A stretch of 64,000 nt of DNA. Origin: Sinorhizobium meliloti (GTDB lineage: Bacteria; Pseudomonadota; Alphaproteobacteria; Rhizobiales; Rhizobiaceae). The DNA lies in NCBI RefSeq assembly GCF_035610345.1, contig NZ_CP141212.1, positions 3,109,501 through 3,173,500 of the forward strand. Direction: 5' to 3'. Under the pieces are notes generated by a model. It had not been told where the DNA came from and did no database searches. It saw only the letters and a list, made by a program, of their open reading frames with translations. Positions 8,515 to 19,216 of this stretch are shown here, piece after piece. Within the stretch, counting starts at the first letter, position 1; each line of letters starts with the position of its first letter. The position numbers were made by a program, and so were the translations under genes.

Positions 8515-8919
8515 TCAGGCCGGGATCACGATCTCCCCGAGCTTCGTGAGTTCGGCGATGAATTGTTCCAGACGCGTCTTCTTCTCGTCACCGGCGCCTT
8601 CGAGTTCGGCGCGTGCCGCTTCGATGCGGTTTTCGAGAACCGTGCTGTCCAGTTCGTCGACGTGGACGGCGGATTCGGCCAAAAGCGTGCAGCCGGAAGG
8701 CAGGATATCGGCGAAACCGCCGAAGACGGCGTAGCGCTCGGTCTTGCCGGCGGCGGTCTTGACCGCGACCACGCCCGGCTTGACGGTCGTCATGGTCGGC
8801 GCGTGATTGGCCATCACGGTCATCTCGCCCTCGGTCGCCGGAATGACGACTTCGGTCACCTTCTCCGAGACAAGCAGACGCTCGGGGGAAACAAGCTCAA
8901 AATTGAAACTTTCGGCCAT
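8515..8919 (-). CDS. atpC: F1F0 ATP synthase, epsilon subunit
   Basis: About 134 residues: an N-terminal beta-sandwich (FELVSPERLLVSEKVTEVVIP) and the C-terminal helical hairpin of the epsilon subunit, which couples and inhibits F1 rotation. The ATG at 8919 is preferred over the one at 8925 because AGAAG then has proper spacing and the product starts MAESFNFEL, as in other rhizobia. Last gene of atpHAGDC; 121 bases separate it from atpD. Confidence 0.94.
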   Translation of the reverse strand: MAESFNFELVSPERLLVSEKVTEVVIPATEGEMTVMANHAPTMTTVKPGVVAVKTAAGKTERYAVFGGFADILPSGCTLLAESAVHVDELDSTVLENRIEAARAELEGAGDEKKTRLEQFIAELTKLGEIVIPA

Positions 8920-9040
8920 GACCATTCACTTCTGGTGAGCGCGCCGCTGGTCGGCGGGCTGTGCACGTTCTCCGCCTCAACTGTCGGGCGGGATGAAAGC
9001 CGTGGCGCAAGGAACTCCGCGCCACGGTTCCTGATGCAGA

Positions 9041-10579
<1,539 letters not shown>

Positions 10580-11461
10580 TTAGAGCGCTTCCGCGCCAGA
10601 GATGATTTCAATGAGTTCCTTGGTGATCTGCGCCTGCCGCTGACGGTTGTAGCTGAGCGTCAGCTTGTCGATCATCTCACCCGCGTTGCGCGTCGCATTG
10701 TCCATGGCACTCATCTTCGCGCCCATTTCACCCGCGACGTTCTCGAGCAGGGCCCGGAAGATCTGCACGGAGATATTGCGCGGGATGAGATCGCTGAGGA
10801 TCGCGCCGGCTTCCGGCTCGTATTCGTAGATCGCCGATGCACCTTCGCCTTCGGCGGCCACTTCGCCGGCCGATGCCGGGATGAGCTGCTGGGCGGTCGG
10901 GATCTGGGAAATGACGGACTTGAACTCGGAATAGAACAGGGTGCAGACGTCGAACTCGCCGTTGTCGAAGAGCTCGATGACCTTATGGCCGATCCGGTCC
11001 GCGTTCTCGAAACCGATCTTCTTGACTTCACGCAGGTCGACACGGTCGATGATCAGCGACGCGAAGTCGCGCCGAAGCATATCGAAGCCCTTCTTCCCGA
11101 CGCAGATGATCTTGACCGTCTTGCCCTGGGCCAGAAGCTTGCGCACATGGTCGCGGGCAAAGCGGGCGATCTGCGAGTTGAAGCCGCCGCAAAGACCGCG
11201 CTCGGCCGTGCAGACGATCACCAGGTGCGTGTCGTCCTTGCCGGTTCCCGTCATCAGCCGCGGCGCGCTGTCGTCCGCGCCGACCGCCTGGGCGATATTG
11301 GCGAGAACGGCAGCCATGCGCTGCGAATAGGGCCGGGCGGCCTCGGCCGCCTCCTGCGCACGCCGAAGCTTCGCCGCGGCGACCATCTTCATCGCCTTGG
11401 TGATCTTCTGCGTCGCCTTGACGGAGGCGATCCGGTTCTTCAGATCCTTAAGTGAAGGCAT
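10580..11461 (-). CDS. atpG: F1F0 ATP synthase, gamma subunit
   Basis: A 293-residue central stalk subunit. N-terminal [38 protein letters not shown] helix and the C-terminal helix ([31 protein letters not shown]) that form the rotating coiled coil are both clear. The segment [24 protein letters not shown] near the middle is the acidic loop typical of alphaproteobacterial gamma subunits. 27 bases separate it from atpA. Confidence 0.96.
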   Translation of the reverse strand: MPSLKDLKNRIASVKATQKITKAMKMVAAAKLRRAQEAAEAARPYSQRMAAVLANIAQAVGADDSAPRLMTGTGKDDTHLVIVCTAERGLCGGFNSQIARFARDHVRKLLAQGKTVKIICVGKKGFDMLRRDFASLIIDRVDLREVKKIGFENADRIGHKVIELFDNGEFDVCTLFYSEFKSVISQIPTAQQLIPASAGEVAAEGEGASAIYEYEPEAGAILSDLIPRNISVQIFRALLENVAGEMGAKMSAMDNATRNAGEMIDKLTLSYNRQRQAQITKELIEIISGAEAL

Positions 11462-11488
11462 CCGTTGTCCGTCCTAGTTGAGGTCCGC

Positions 11489-13018
11489 TCAGGCGAAGGA
11501 TTTGGCGAAGCTGTCGATTGCGCCCTTCAGCTTGGCCTTGGTGTCGTCCGAGATAGCCTTTTCCGTACGGATGGTATCCAGAACGGCCTTGCCTTCCGAA
11601 CGGAGGTAGGAAAGGAGACCGTGCTCGAACTTGCCGACCTCGCTGACCGGCAGCTTGTCGAGATAGCCGTTGACGCCGGCGAAGATGACCGCGACCTGCT
11701 CTTCCGTCTTCAGCGGCGAGAACTGCGGCTGCTTCAGAAGTTCGGTCAGGCGGGCACCGCGGTTGAGCAGACGCTGCGTCGCGGCATCGAGATCCGAGCC
11801 GAACTGTGCGAAGGCCGCCATTTCGCGGTACTGGGCGAGCTCGCCCTTGATCGAGCCGGCGACCTGCTTCATCGCCTTGATCTGGGCGGAGGAGCCGACG
11901 CGCGAAACCGACAGACCGACGTTAACGGCCGGACGGATACCCTGGTAGAACAGGTCGGTTTCGAGGAAGATCTGGCCGTCGGTGATCGAGATCACGTTGG
12001 TCGGAATGAACGCGGACACGTCGTTGCCCTGCGTCTCGATGACCGGCAGAGCCGTCAGCGAGCCGGCGCCACGCTCGTCGGAGAGCTTGGCGGCGCGCTC
12101 TAGAAGGCGCGAATGCAGGTAGAAAACGTCGCCCGGATAGGCTTCACGGCCCGGCGGGCGGCGCAGCAGCAGAGACATCTGACGGTAAGCGACGGCCTGC
12201 TTGGAAAGGTCGTCATAGCCGATCAGGGCGTGCTTGCCGTTGTCGCGGAAATATTCGCCCATCGCGCAGCCGGCGAACGGAGCCAGATACTGCATCGGCG
12301 CCGGATCGGAAGCCGTTGCAGCGACGATGATCGAATACTGCAGCGCGCCGCGCTCTTCGAGCACCTTAACGAACTGAGCGACCGTCGAGCGCTTCTGGCC
12401 GATAGCGACGTAGACGCAATAGAGCTTATCCCCTTCCGGGCCATTGTCGTGAATGGCTTTTTGGTTGAGGATCGTATCGAGAATGATCGCGGTCTTGCCG
12501 GTCTGGCGGTCGCCGATGACGAGCTCGCGCTGGCCGCGACCGACCGGGATGAGGGCGTCGATGGCCTTGAGGCCGGTCGACATCGGCTCATGGACCGACT
12601 TGCGCGGAATGATGCCGGGCGCCTTGACGTCGACGCGGGCGCGCTGCTTGGCATTGATCGGGCCCTTGCCGTCGATCGGATTGCCGAGCGCGTCCACGAC
12701 GCGGCCGAGCAGCTCCGGACCTACGGGAACGTCCACGATGGCGCCGGTCCGCTTGACCGTGTCGCCTTCCTTGATGTCCCGGTCCGAGCCGAAGATAACC
12801 ACACCGACATTGTCGGCTTCGAGGTTCAGCGCCATGCCGCGAATTCCGCCTGGGAATTCGACCATCTCGCCTGCCTGGACGTTGTCGAGGCCGTAGACGC
12901 GGGCGATACCGTCACCGACGGAAAGCACCTGGCCGACTTCGGAAACTTCCGCTTCCTGGCCGAAATTTTTGATCTGATCTTTAAGAATTGCGGAAATTTC
13001 CGCGGCGCGGATATCCAT
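11489..13018 (-). CDS. atpA: F1F0 ATP synthase, alpha subunit
   Basis: A 509-residue regulatory/non-catalytic hexamer subunit. Walker [11 protein letters not shown] near residue 170; the C-terminal domain ([14 protein letters not shown]) is intact and the length is standard. The start ATG overlaps the atpH stop by one base (13018), so translation is coupled to atpH. Confidence 0.97.
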   Translation of the reverse strand: MDIRAAEISAILKDQIKNFGQEAEVSEVGQVLSVGDGIARVYGLDNVQAGEMVEFPGGIRGMALNLEADNVGVVIFGSDRDIKEGDTVKRTGAIVDVPVGPELLGRVVDALGNPIDGKGPINAKQRARVDVKAPGIIPRKSVHEPMSTGLKAIDALIPVGRGQRELVIGDRQTGKTAIILDTILNQKAIHDNGPEGDKLYCVYVAIGQKRSTVAQFVKVLEERGALQYSIIVAATASDPAPMQYLAPFAGCAMGEYFRDNGKHALIGYDDLSKQAVAYRQMSLLLRRPPGREAYPGDVFYLHSRLLERAAKLSDERGAGSLTALPVIETQGNDVSAFIPTNVISITDGQIFLETDLFYQGIRPAVNVGLSVSRVGSSAQIKAMKQVAGSIKGELAQYREMAAFAQFGSDLDAATQRLLNRGARLTELLKQPQFSPLKTEEQVAVIFAGVNGYLDKLPVSEVGKFEHGLLSYLRSEGKAVLDTIRTEKAISDDTKAKLKGAIDSFAKSFA

Positions 13019-13584
13019 CAGCCGACCTCTTTCAGTGCAAGCTTAAGGGTAGAGAGTTTGGTGCGAAGGGAGGTGTCAATCTGGCGGGACCCGACCTTCA
13101 CGATCAGACCTCCAAGAATAGACGGGTCGACGGTGACGTTTACCGCCACGTCTTTGCCGGTGACGCCTTTCAGCGCCGCCTTCAATTCGATTTCCTGCGC
13201 CAGCGTCAGCGCATGTGCCGACGTGACGTCGGCGGTGATTTCGCCCTTGTGACGGGCAGCGAGCAGACGGAACGCCTTGATGATGCCCGGCAGCACGAAG
13301 AGGCGGCGATTGCGCGCGACGACCTTCAGGAAGTTGCCGACCAGCCCGGAGAAGCCGAACTTCTCGACGAGGGCGGAAATGGCCTTGAACTGGTCGTCGG
13401 CGGAAAAGACCGGGCTTACGATCAGCCGCTTCAAATCGTCGCTGCCGTCGATCAGCGCCTGGATGCGCGTCAGATCGGCGCCGACTGCTTCGATCGACCC
13501 GGCATCAAGGGCAAGCTCGAAAAGCGAGGAGGCATATCTTTCTGCAACACCGGAAATGAGCTGGGATGTGTCTGCCACGGGCAC
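13018..13584 (-). CDS. atpH: F1F0 ATP synthase, delta subunit
   Basis: A 188-residue peripheral-stalk subunit (OSCP-like) linking F1 to F0. The conserved opening [15 protein letters not shown] and the C-terminal [19 protein letters not shown] motif are present. The start is a GTG (13584) with AGAGAAG at good spacing; an alternative GTG two codons later would give MADTSQL. It is the first gene of the F1 operon. F0 genes are not in this window, as expected for alphaproteobacteria, where they form a separate operon. Confidence 0.93.
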   Translation of the reverse strand: MPVADTSQLISGVAERYASSLFELALDAGSIEAVGADLTRIQALIDGSDDLKRLIVSPVFSADDQFKAISALVEKFGFSGLVGNFLKVVARNRRLFVLPGIIKAFRLLAARHKGEITADVTSAHALTLAQEIELKAALKGVTGKDVAVNVTVDPSILGGLIVKVGSRQIDTSLRTKLSTLKLALKEVG

Positions 13585-13822
13585 AAGCTTCTCTCAAAAT
13601 CATCCAGGAATGCCAGGACAGGCGAACCGTCGACCTAACATCTTGAATTTGCTGCAATAACTCGCAGGATATCGAGGCCGGTCGACCCACTTCCCCCGCA
13701 GTTCGCGGTTCGTCTAGCATAGGATGTTTGGACTCGCAACACGCCAACGGCAGGAATGCGGCATTACCCGGCCGCTTCGGCCGAATTTTGCCGTAAATAG
13801 TGTCGCAGGCCCTTGTCGGCGA

Positions 13823-14209
13823 TCAGATCAGCCCGAAAACATAGGCAAGAGGCAGGATCGCGAGCGCCGCCTGGACCAGGAGCGCGAGCCAGTTGAAGAG
13901 GGTCGCGCCGTTGTCGCTCATGATCGACAGGATGCGACCGAACGCCGCGAGTGCGAAAGCCGCGCCGACGGCGAGATAGACCATTGGCTGGGCAAGCAGG
14001 ATGGCGCCGAGGCCCAGGCCGAGATGCATGCCGCCCATGGTGGAGCGGGCCTCCGCCAGCCCTCCCCGCCGCCCCTCGGCGATGCCGATTCCGGCGGCAC
14101 GAAAGGTCAGGCGCGGCGCAAAGAGCATGACGAGCCCGATCAGCGCCGCGAGCGCGGCCGCACAAAAAGCCAGCAGCTCCCCGGTTTCCGTCGGTATGTA
14201 GAACTCCAT
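13823..14209 (-). CDS. Small four-helix membrane protein (DUF4345-like)
   Basis: A 128-residue protein with four hydrophobic segments (about residues 12-32, 58-76, 78-92 and 105-127). It has the look of the DUF4345 family, whose function is unknown. It lies between priA and atpH on the same strand but with 123 and 238 bases on either side, so operon membership is uncertain. The family name is from memory of the fold pattern, with moderate certainty. Confidence 0.65.
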   Translation of the reverse strand: MEFYIPTETGELLAFCAAALAALIGLVMLFAPRLTFRAAGIGIAEGRRGGLAEARSTMGGMHLGLGLGAILLAQPMVYLAVGAAFALAAFGRILSIMSDNGATLFNWLALLVQAALAILPLAYVFGLI

Positions 14210-14331
14210 CTCCGTCCCCGCCCGTTGCTGTGGACCCTCCGCCTCGCGCCGAGCCGACGCGATGCGTGAAAGAGGTCTAGCCTATGTCCTTCCGGATGTG
14301 AATCGGTCGAAGGACGAAGATCCGACAGTGA

Positions 14332-16536
14332 TCACAAAAAACTCTGCGGATCGATGTCGAGCTGGACGCTGATCGATCCGCGCTCCTTGGGGCCGGCGGC
14401 GATCATCGCCCGGACGAAGGACTGCATGTCGCTGTTGCGCCGCCCGTGGACGAGAAGCCGGAAGCGATGTCGGCCGCGGATGAGCGCGAGCGGCGCTTCC
14501 GCCGGTCCGAGGATCGCTATGCCGTCGACGCGCGGCGCGGCATTGCGCAGTCCGCGGGCGTGGCCCTCGGCATCGCCGCGCGTATCGGCCGAAACGATGA
14601 TCGAGGCGAGCCGGCCGAAAGGGGGCAGCACCGCCCTTTCCCGCTCATGGATCTCGCGTTCGTAGAAAGCGTCGGAATCGCCGGACACGATCGCCTGCAT
14701 GACCGGATGCTGCGGCTGATAGGTCTGCAGAAGCCCGAGGCTCTTGAGGCCCGTCCGGCCGGCACGCCCTGTCACCTGGGAAAGGAGCTGGAACGTCCGT
14801 TCCGCAGCGCGCGGGTCGCCATTGGCAAGACCCAGATCCGCATCGACGATGCCGACGAGCGTCATGTTCGGGAAGTTGTGCCCCTTGGCGACGAGTTGGG
14901 TGCCGATGACGATGTCCGCCTCCCCGCGGGCGATCGCCTCGAGCTCCAGCCGCAGCCGCTTGACGCCCATCAGGTCGGAGGAGAGCACAATGGTGCGCGC
15001 GTCGGGGAAATGCCGCTCGACCTCTTCGGCGATGCGCTCTACCCCGGGGCCGCAGGCAACGAGATGATCGAGCGTGCCGCATTCCGGGCAGGCTTCCGGC
15101 GTCCTCTCCGAATAGCCGCAATGATGGCACTGGATCTGCCCGCGGAAACGGTGCTCGACCAGCCAGCTCGAGCAGTCCGGGCACTGAAAGCGATGGCCGC
15201 AGACGCGGCAGAGAGTCAGCGGCGCATAGCCGCGCCGGTTCAGGAACAGGAGCGCCTGCTCGCGCCGGCCGATCGTCTTGCCGATCTGGTTCACGAGCAC
15301 CGGCGAGAGAAAGCCGCCGCGTTCCGGCGGATGACGGCGCATGTCGACTATGCCGAGATCGGGGAGCGCCGCATCGCCGAAGCGGGTGGGCAGATGGATC
15401 GGCCGGTAACGCCCCACCTCGCCGTTCACCCGGCTCTCGACCGAAGGTGTGGCGGAGACGAGCACGACCGGAAAATTGCCGATCCGCCCGCGTACCACGG
15501 CCATATCGCGCGCATTGTAGAAGACGCGGTCCTCCTGCTTGTAGGCGGGGTCGTGCTCCTCGTCGACGATGATGAGGCCGAGATCCTCGAAGGGCAGGAA
15601 AAGCGCCGAGCGGGCGCCGGCGACGACGCGCACCTGGCCGGTCGTCACCTGCCGCCAGACCTTTTCCCGCGTGCGCGGCGCGAGATCGGAATGCCACTCC
15701 GCGGGCTTCGCGCCGAAGCGCTCCTGGAAGCGTTCGAGGAAGCTTGCGGTCAGCGCGATCTCCGGCAGCAGGATCAGGATCTGCTTGCCGGCGCGCAACG
15801 TCGCCGCTATCGCCTCGAAATAGACCTCAGTCTTGCCGGAACCGGTGATGCCGTCGATCAGCGATACGGAGAATTTCCGCTCCTCGACGGCGACCAGCAG
15901 GTCGGCAGCCGCCTGTCTCTGCGGGCCTTCGAGGCGCGGCGCGGCGAAAGCCGGATCCGGCGCGGCGACGACCGGCGGCGGCGGCATGAAGACGGTTTCG
16001 AACACGCCCTGCGACGTCAGGCCGTCGATGACGCTGGACGAGACCCCCGCGGCATGGGCGAGCCCCGAGCGGGTCCAGGAAAGCCCGTCGCTCGCGGTGG
16101 CGAGGACGCGCTCGCGCGCCGCAGTCATCCGTTCCGGCCGCATCTCGGTCAGGCGCAGGGCTTCCACCATCGGCTCCGGATCGAACGCGGTCGGCGCCCG
16201 GAGTGCCATCCGGGCGACGAGGCCCGGCGGCGTCAGCGTGTAGCTCGCCACCCAGTCAAGAAAGGCGCGCATGTCCGGGCCGAGCGGCGGGCAGTCGAAG
16301 ACCTTCTCGATCTGCTTCAGCTTTTTCGGATCGACGCCGCCGTCATCTTCGCCGTCCCACACGACGCCGACGACGAAACGGGGGCCGAGCGGCACCTGGA
16401 CGATCGATCCCGGCTCGACCGCCATGCCGTCGGGCACCGCGTAGGAATAGGCCCTCGGCGCCGGCATGGGCACCAGGACGGGCACCACCCGGCGGTCGAG
16501 TACGGGGCCGAATAAATCGGTTGAATCAAGAGTCAT
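14332..16536 (-). CDS. priA: Primosomal protein N' (replication restart helicase PriA)
   Basis: A 734-residue superfamily 2 helicase that reloads the replisome at stalled forks. In order: N-terminal 3'-DNA-binding domain, Walker A GITGSGKT (229-236), DEEH box (325-328), eight zinc-binding cysteines (443, 446, 452, 455, 470, 473, 483, 486) inserted in the helicase core, and the C-terminal domain. Length matches the family. In rhizobia priA is commonly the upstream neighbour of the atp operon, as here. Confidence 0.95.
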   Translation of the reverse strand: MTLDSTDLFGPVLDRRVVPVLVPMPAPRAYSYAVPDGMAVEPGSIVQVPLGPRFVVGVVWDGEDDGGVDPKKLKQIEKVFDCPPLGPDMRAFLDWVASYTLTPPGLVARMALRAPTAFDPEPMVEALRLTEMRPERMTAARERVLATASDGLSWTRSGLAHAAGVSSSVIDGLTSQGVFETVFMPPPPVVAAPDPAFAAPRLEGPQRQAAADLLVAVEERKFSVSLIDGITGSGKTEVYFEAIAATLRAGKQILILLPEIALTASFLERFQERFGAKPAEWHSDLAPRTREKVWRQVTTGQVRVVAGARSALFLPFEDLGLIIVDEEHDPAYKQEDRVFYNARDMAVVRGRIGNFPVVLVSATPSVESRVNGEVGRYRPIHLPTRFGDAALPDLGIVDMRRHPPERGGFLSPVLVNQIGKTIGRREQALLFLNRRGYAPLTLCRVCGHRFQCPDCSSWLVEHRFRGQIQCHHCGYSERTPEACPECGTLDHLVACGPGVERIAEEVERHFPDARTIVLSSDLMGVKRLRLELEAIARGEADIVIGTQLVAKGHNFPNMTLVGIVDADLGLANGDPRAAERTFQLLSQVTGRAGRTGLKSLGLLQTYQPQHPVMQAIVSGDSDAFYEREIHERERAVLPPFGRLASIIVSADTRGDAEGHARGLRNAAPRVDGIAILGPAEAPLALIRGRHRFRLLVHGRRNSDMQSFVRAMIAAGPKERGSISVQLDIDPQSFL

Positions 16537-16711
16537 TTTGCCGTGACCTTGCCACCGCTTTCAGTTAAAGAAAACTCGCAGCGAACCGCTGCCTTGCGGA
16601 AAGCAGGGTTTGTCACGGTTCCAACCGAGTTTCAACGCGCGCGATATCCGCCATGGAATTTCCTGCTGTGGAGATGCGCCCGAAACGGCTGAGTGCCAAA
16701 GGAAGACTCCG

Positions 16712-17365
16712 ATGAAATTTTTCGTTGATACCGCCGATGTGAAGGACATCCGGGAACTGAACGATCTCGGCCTGCTCGACGGCGTCACCACAAATCCGTC
16801 ATTGATCCTGAAGGCGGGCCGCGACATCGTCGAGGTTACCAAGGAAATCTGCTCGATCGTCGAAGGACCGGTTTCGGCCGAAGTGACCGCGACCGAATAC
16901 AGCGCGATGATGAAGGAAGCGGCCGCGCTTTCGAAGATCGCCGACAATATCTGCATCAAGCTGCCGCTGACGCTCGACGGCCTCAAGGCCTGCAAGGCGC
17001 TGACCTCGGACGGTCACCAGACCAATGTGACGCTGTGCTTCTCGGCAAACCAGGCGCTGCTCGCCGCCAAGGCCGGCGCGACCTTCGTCTCGCCGTTCAT
17101 CGGCCGCCTCGACGATATCGCCGTCGACGGCATGGACCTGATCCGCGAAATCCGCCAGATCTTCGACAATTACGGCTACGAGACGGAGATCCTCGCCGCC
17201 TCGGTGCGCACGGTCAACCACGTCAAGGAGGCCGCCCTCATCGGCGCCGACGTCGTCACCGCCCCGCCGGCAACGCTGAAGGCCCTGGTCAAGCACCCGC
17301 TGACCGACAAGGGCCTCGAAATGTTCCTCGCCGACTGGGCCAAGACCGGCCAGAAGATCGCCTGA
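16712..17365 (+). CDS. tal: Transaldolase (TalC-type, short)
   Basis: A 217-residue TIM-barrel aldolase of the small transaldolase/fructose-6-phosphate aldolase family, acting in the non-oxidative pentose phosphate pathway. The Schiff-base lysine is K83 in ICIKLPLT. Glu57 (SAEVTATE) and Phe129 (VSPFIGRLD) are the residues seen in transaldolases; fructose-6-phosphate aldolases have Gln and Tyr at the matching positions. Transaldolase is therefore the better call. The ATG at 16712 is favoured by GGAAGA 6 bases upstream; upstream ATGs would add residues that lack family similarity. Confidence 0.92.
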   Translation: MKFFVDTADVKDIRELNDLGLLDGVTTNPSLILKAGRDIVEVTKEICSIVEGPVSAEVTATEYSAMMKEAAALSKIADNICIKLPLTLDGLKACKALTSDGHQTNVTLCFSANQALLAAKAGATFVSPFIGRLDDIAVDGMDLIREIRQIFDNYGYETEILAASVRTVNHVKEAALIGADVVTAPPATLKALVKHPLTDKGLEMFLADWAKTGQKIA

Positions 17366-17394
17366 TCCTCCGGCGTCGAACGGAATTGACAAGG

Positions 17395-17422
17395 GGCCTC
17401 GCAGTGATGCGGGGCCTTTTTT
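17395..17422 (+). terminator. Intrinsic terminator after tal
   Basis: A 9-bp stem (GGCCTCGCA / TGCGGGGCC, one G-T pair) with a GTGA loop followed by six T, 30 bases after the tal stop. It ends just before the convergent hydrolase-regulator gene. Confidence 0.85.
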
Positions 17423-17432
17423 CCGAGTTCGC

Positions 17433-18932
17433 CTATTCTCGGCCTTCAAGAAACCCTCGATAGAGGTTCATCGCCGCCTCGAAGTGGTTGTGGTAAAGCA
17501 ATTGCCCTGCGTTTGGCAGCATGAAGACCGGAACGCCACCGAGCGATTGCGCCAGAGCGCGCACTTCCGCGGGGGGGTGTATGAAATCCTGCGCCCCATG
17601 AAGAAAGGTTGCACGGCAACCCGGCACAGGGAAACCGCTCCAGTCGGGCAGGGCCTGATGATAGAAGTCGTGTTTGATCGATTGCACCGACGAGGTAAAG
17701 AACTTGCGCAGCCGCTCTCCGCCGAAGGGCGGGCCATATTCGGCGTCGATGACCGCCAGATCGACGAGGTTGGGGCGGTAGACGCCCATGAGCAGCTGTC
17801 TCAGCGTTTCCGGTCGGCGAATGCGACGCACATAGAAATCCATGACCCGTGAGTAGACGTGCCATCGACTCATCGAAAGGGTGAACAAGCTTGACCGCAG
17901 CCGACCGGCTGTGCTGCGCGACGTCGTCGGCTTCACTGTGGCGCCCATGAAAGCCATTGAAGCAACGCGGTCGCGGTGGCGACGGGCATATTCCAGCCCA
18001 TAGGCCGTTCCGCTGATGCAGGCCATGATGTCTGCCCGCTCCCCGCAGAAATGCTTGCGGGCGAGCTCAATCCCCTCACAGGCGTGGTCGAGATGCGCGC
18101 AGACGTCCAGCGCAACCGTCCCCCGCGACATCGCACCATGGCGCAACGGGACGATCAGGCGGATGGCGAGCGTATCGAGAACTGCGACGTCAGCGCTCCT
18201 GAAGTCGGGCAGAATCATGGGATGCAGCATAACGACGGGCCACCCTCCAATCGGCCCTATATCCACGAAACGATGGCTTTGGCCGGTTCGGCTGCGCAGG
18301 CGCAAGGTTCGCGCTTCAGGTGCGAACTGCCGCAGCAGATCGTCGAAGTAGTCGTCCTGCGATACGCCCTCCCCGGGGACCGAGGCGATCTCGAGAAAGA
18401 TGCGCGAAAGCGCCCTGCCGGCGATTTCCGCTTGCGAACCGCCACCGAGCTTGCGAGCGAGAGACTTGAACTGGGAGCGCTTCGTCTCATGGCCGACACC
18501 ATCGAGAGCCGCGGCCGCGGTCAGGTTGAAACCGCAAACAAGCTGTTTCAGCAGCCGTTGCTCCGAAGGGTAGAGCGTTAGGTCGCCGGCAAGCTCGTCC
18601 GCGGCATCGAAAAGGGTTGAATCGCTCAAAACCGCGAGACGGTCAGGGCGTTCGCTGCCGCCGGGCACGAACAGCGCCAGGCCGTCGTCGAGAAGAATCC
18701 CGCCACGCAGCTCTCCCTGTCGGTCCAGTGCATCGGAGAGGTATCGCCAGAGCGCGTCGTGCCGCTCCGCCAACATCAGTGGTTGCAGAATGCCGCCGGT
18801 AAGCTGGCAATCGATGATCCGCCAGGTGCCGGCCGGATCGGCCATGTCGCTCCGCCCCGGCACCACTCTCTTCACCAAGGAAGGGGTCAGCTCTGCCTGT
18901 AACGTACCCAATGCACGCGCCAGCGCTTCCAT
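17433..18932 (-). CDS. LuxR-type HTH fused to an alpha/beta-hydrolase domain, putative regulator
   Basis: About 499 residues. The frame reads back to a GTG at 19046 (537 residues), but the ATG at 18932 has a near-perfect GGAGGA site 5 bases upstream and is preferred. Numbering from the long form: an N-terminal region of no recognised family (40-155); a GerE/LuxR-like helix-turn-helix (158-202, LYPSEQRLLKQLVCG then KSLARKLGG); and an alpha/beta-hydrolase domain (262-535). Candidate triad residues are Ser345 (in ACISGTAYG, a degenerate nucleophile elbow), Asp487 (HGAQD) and His519/521. It diverges from the lipoprotein-Slam pair and is its likely regulator. Whether the hydrolase domain is catalytic or only binds a ligand cannot be told. 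Confidence 0.75.
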   Translation of the reverse strand: MEALARALGTLQAELTPSLVKRVVPGRSDMADPAGTWRIIDCQLTGGILQPLMLAERHDALWRYLSDALDRQGELRGGILLDDGLALFVPGGSERPDRLAVLSDSTLFDAADELAGDLTLYPSEQRLLKQLVCGFNLTAAAALDGVGHETKRSQFKSLARKLGGGSQAEIAGRALSRIFLEIASVPGEGVSQDDYFDDLLRQFAPEARTLRLRSRTGQSHRFVDIGPIGGWPVVMLHPMILPDFRSADVAVLDTLAIRLIVPLRHGAMSRGTVALDVCAHLDHACEGIELARKHFCGERADIMACISGTAYGLEYARRHRDRVASMAFMGATVKPTTSRSTAGRLRSSLFTLSMSRWHVYSRVMDFYVRRIRRPETLRQLLMGVYRPNLVDLAVIDAEYGPPFGGERLRKFFTSSVQSIKHDFYHQALPDWSGFPVPGCRATFLHGAQDFIHPPAEVRALAQSLGGVPVFMLPNAGQLLYHNHFEAAMNLYRGFLEGRE

Positions 18933-19132
18933 CAGTTCCTCCGATGCGGTGTCGTCCACCTCGCCCCTCCCGTATCCGCTGCCCCAAATTCTCGCCGACC
19001 GACTCTCGCATTCACCCATTCGGGTGATTGCATCGGGAGAGCCCACCTATCAGAAATGTATAGCCAAGTTTTATTCCGAGGAGAACACATGAAACGTTAA
19101 GAAGTATCCAAACTAACTTTCGAAAACATGTC

Positions 19133-19150
19133 GACGTAATTGGACGTAAT
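19133..19150. promoter_or_regulatory. Direct repeat GACGTAAT with 10-bp period upstream of the lipoprotein gene
   Basis: GACGTAAT occurs at 19133-19140 and again at 19143-19150. The 10-base spacing places both copies on one face of the helix, directly upstream of the candidate promoter. This suits an activator site; assigned by pattern only. Confidence 0.4.
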
Positions 19151-19164
19151 GCATGGCGTTATAT

Positions 19165-19196
19165 GTGCCTTACAGCAATTATATACTGTACTGCAC
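19165..19196. promoter_or_regulatory. 32-bp interrupted palindrome over the candidate lipoprotein promoter
   Basis: Arms GTGCnnTACAG and CTGTAnnGCAC are symmetric at 9 of 11 positions around a 10-base AT-rich centre. A TATACT hexamer (19182-19187), a good -10 candidate, lies inside the dyad, and the ATG is 20 bases downstream with GGAGACGGGG as ribosome site. Size and symmetry fit a dimeric HTH regulator. The divergent LuxR-type protein is the obvious candidate. Confidence 0.5.
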
Positions 19197-19216
19197 AATA
19201 AGGACTGGAGACGGGG

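Noticed and set aside
13769..13783. CGGCCGCTTCGGCCG palindrome downstream of the small membrane-protein gene
   Set aside because: Strong stem but no T run on either strand and no supporting context; not called as terminator.
14446..16515. 689-codon plus-strand frame opposite priA
   Set aside because: Antisense shadow; priA shows all helicase motifs and zinc cysteines.
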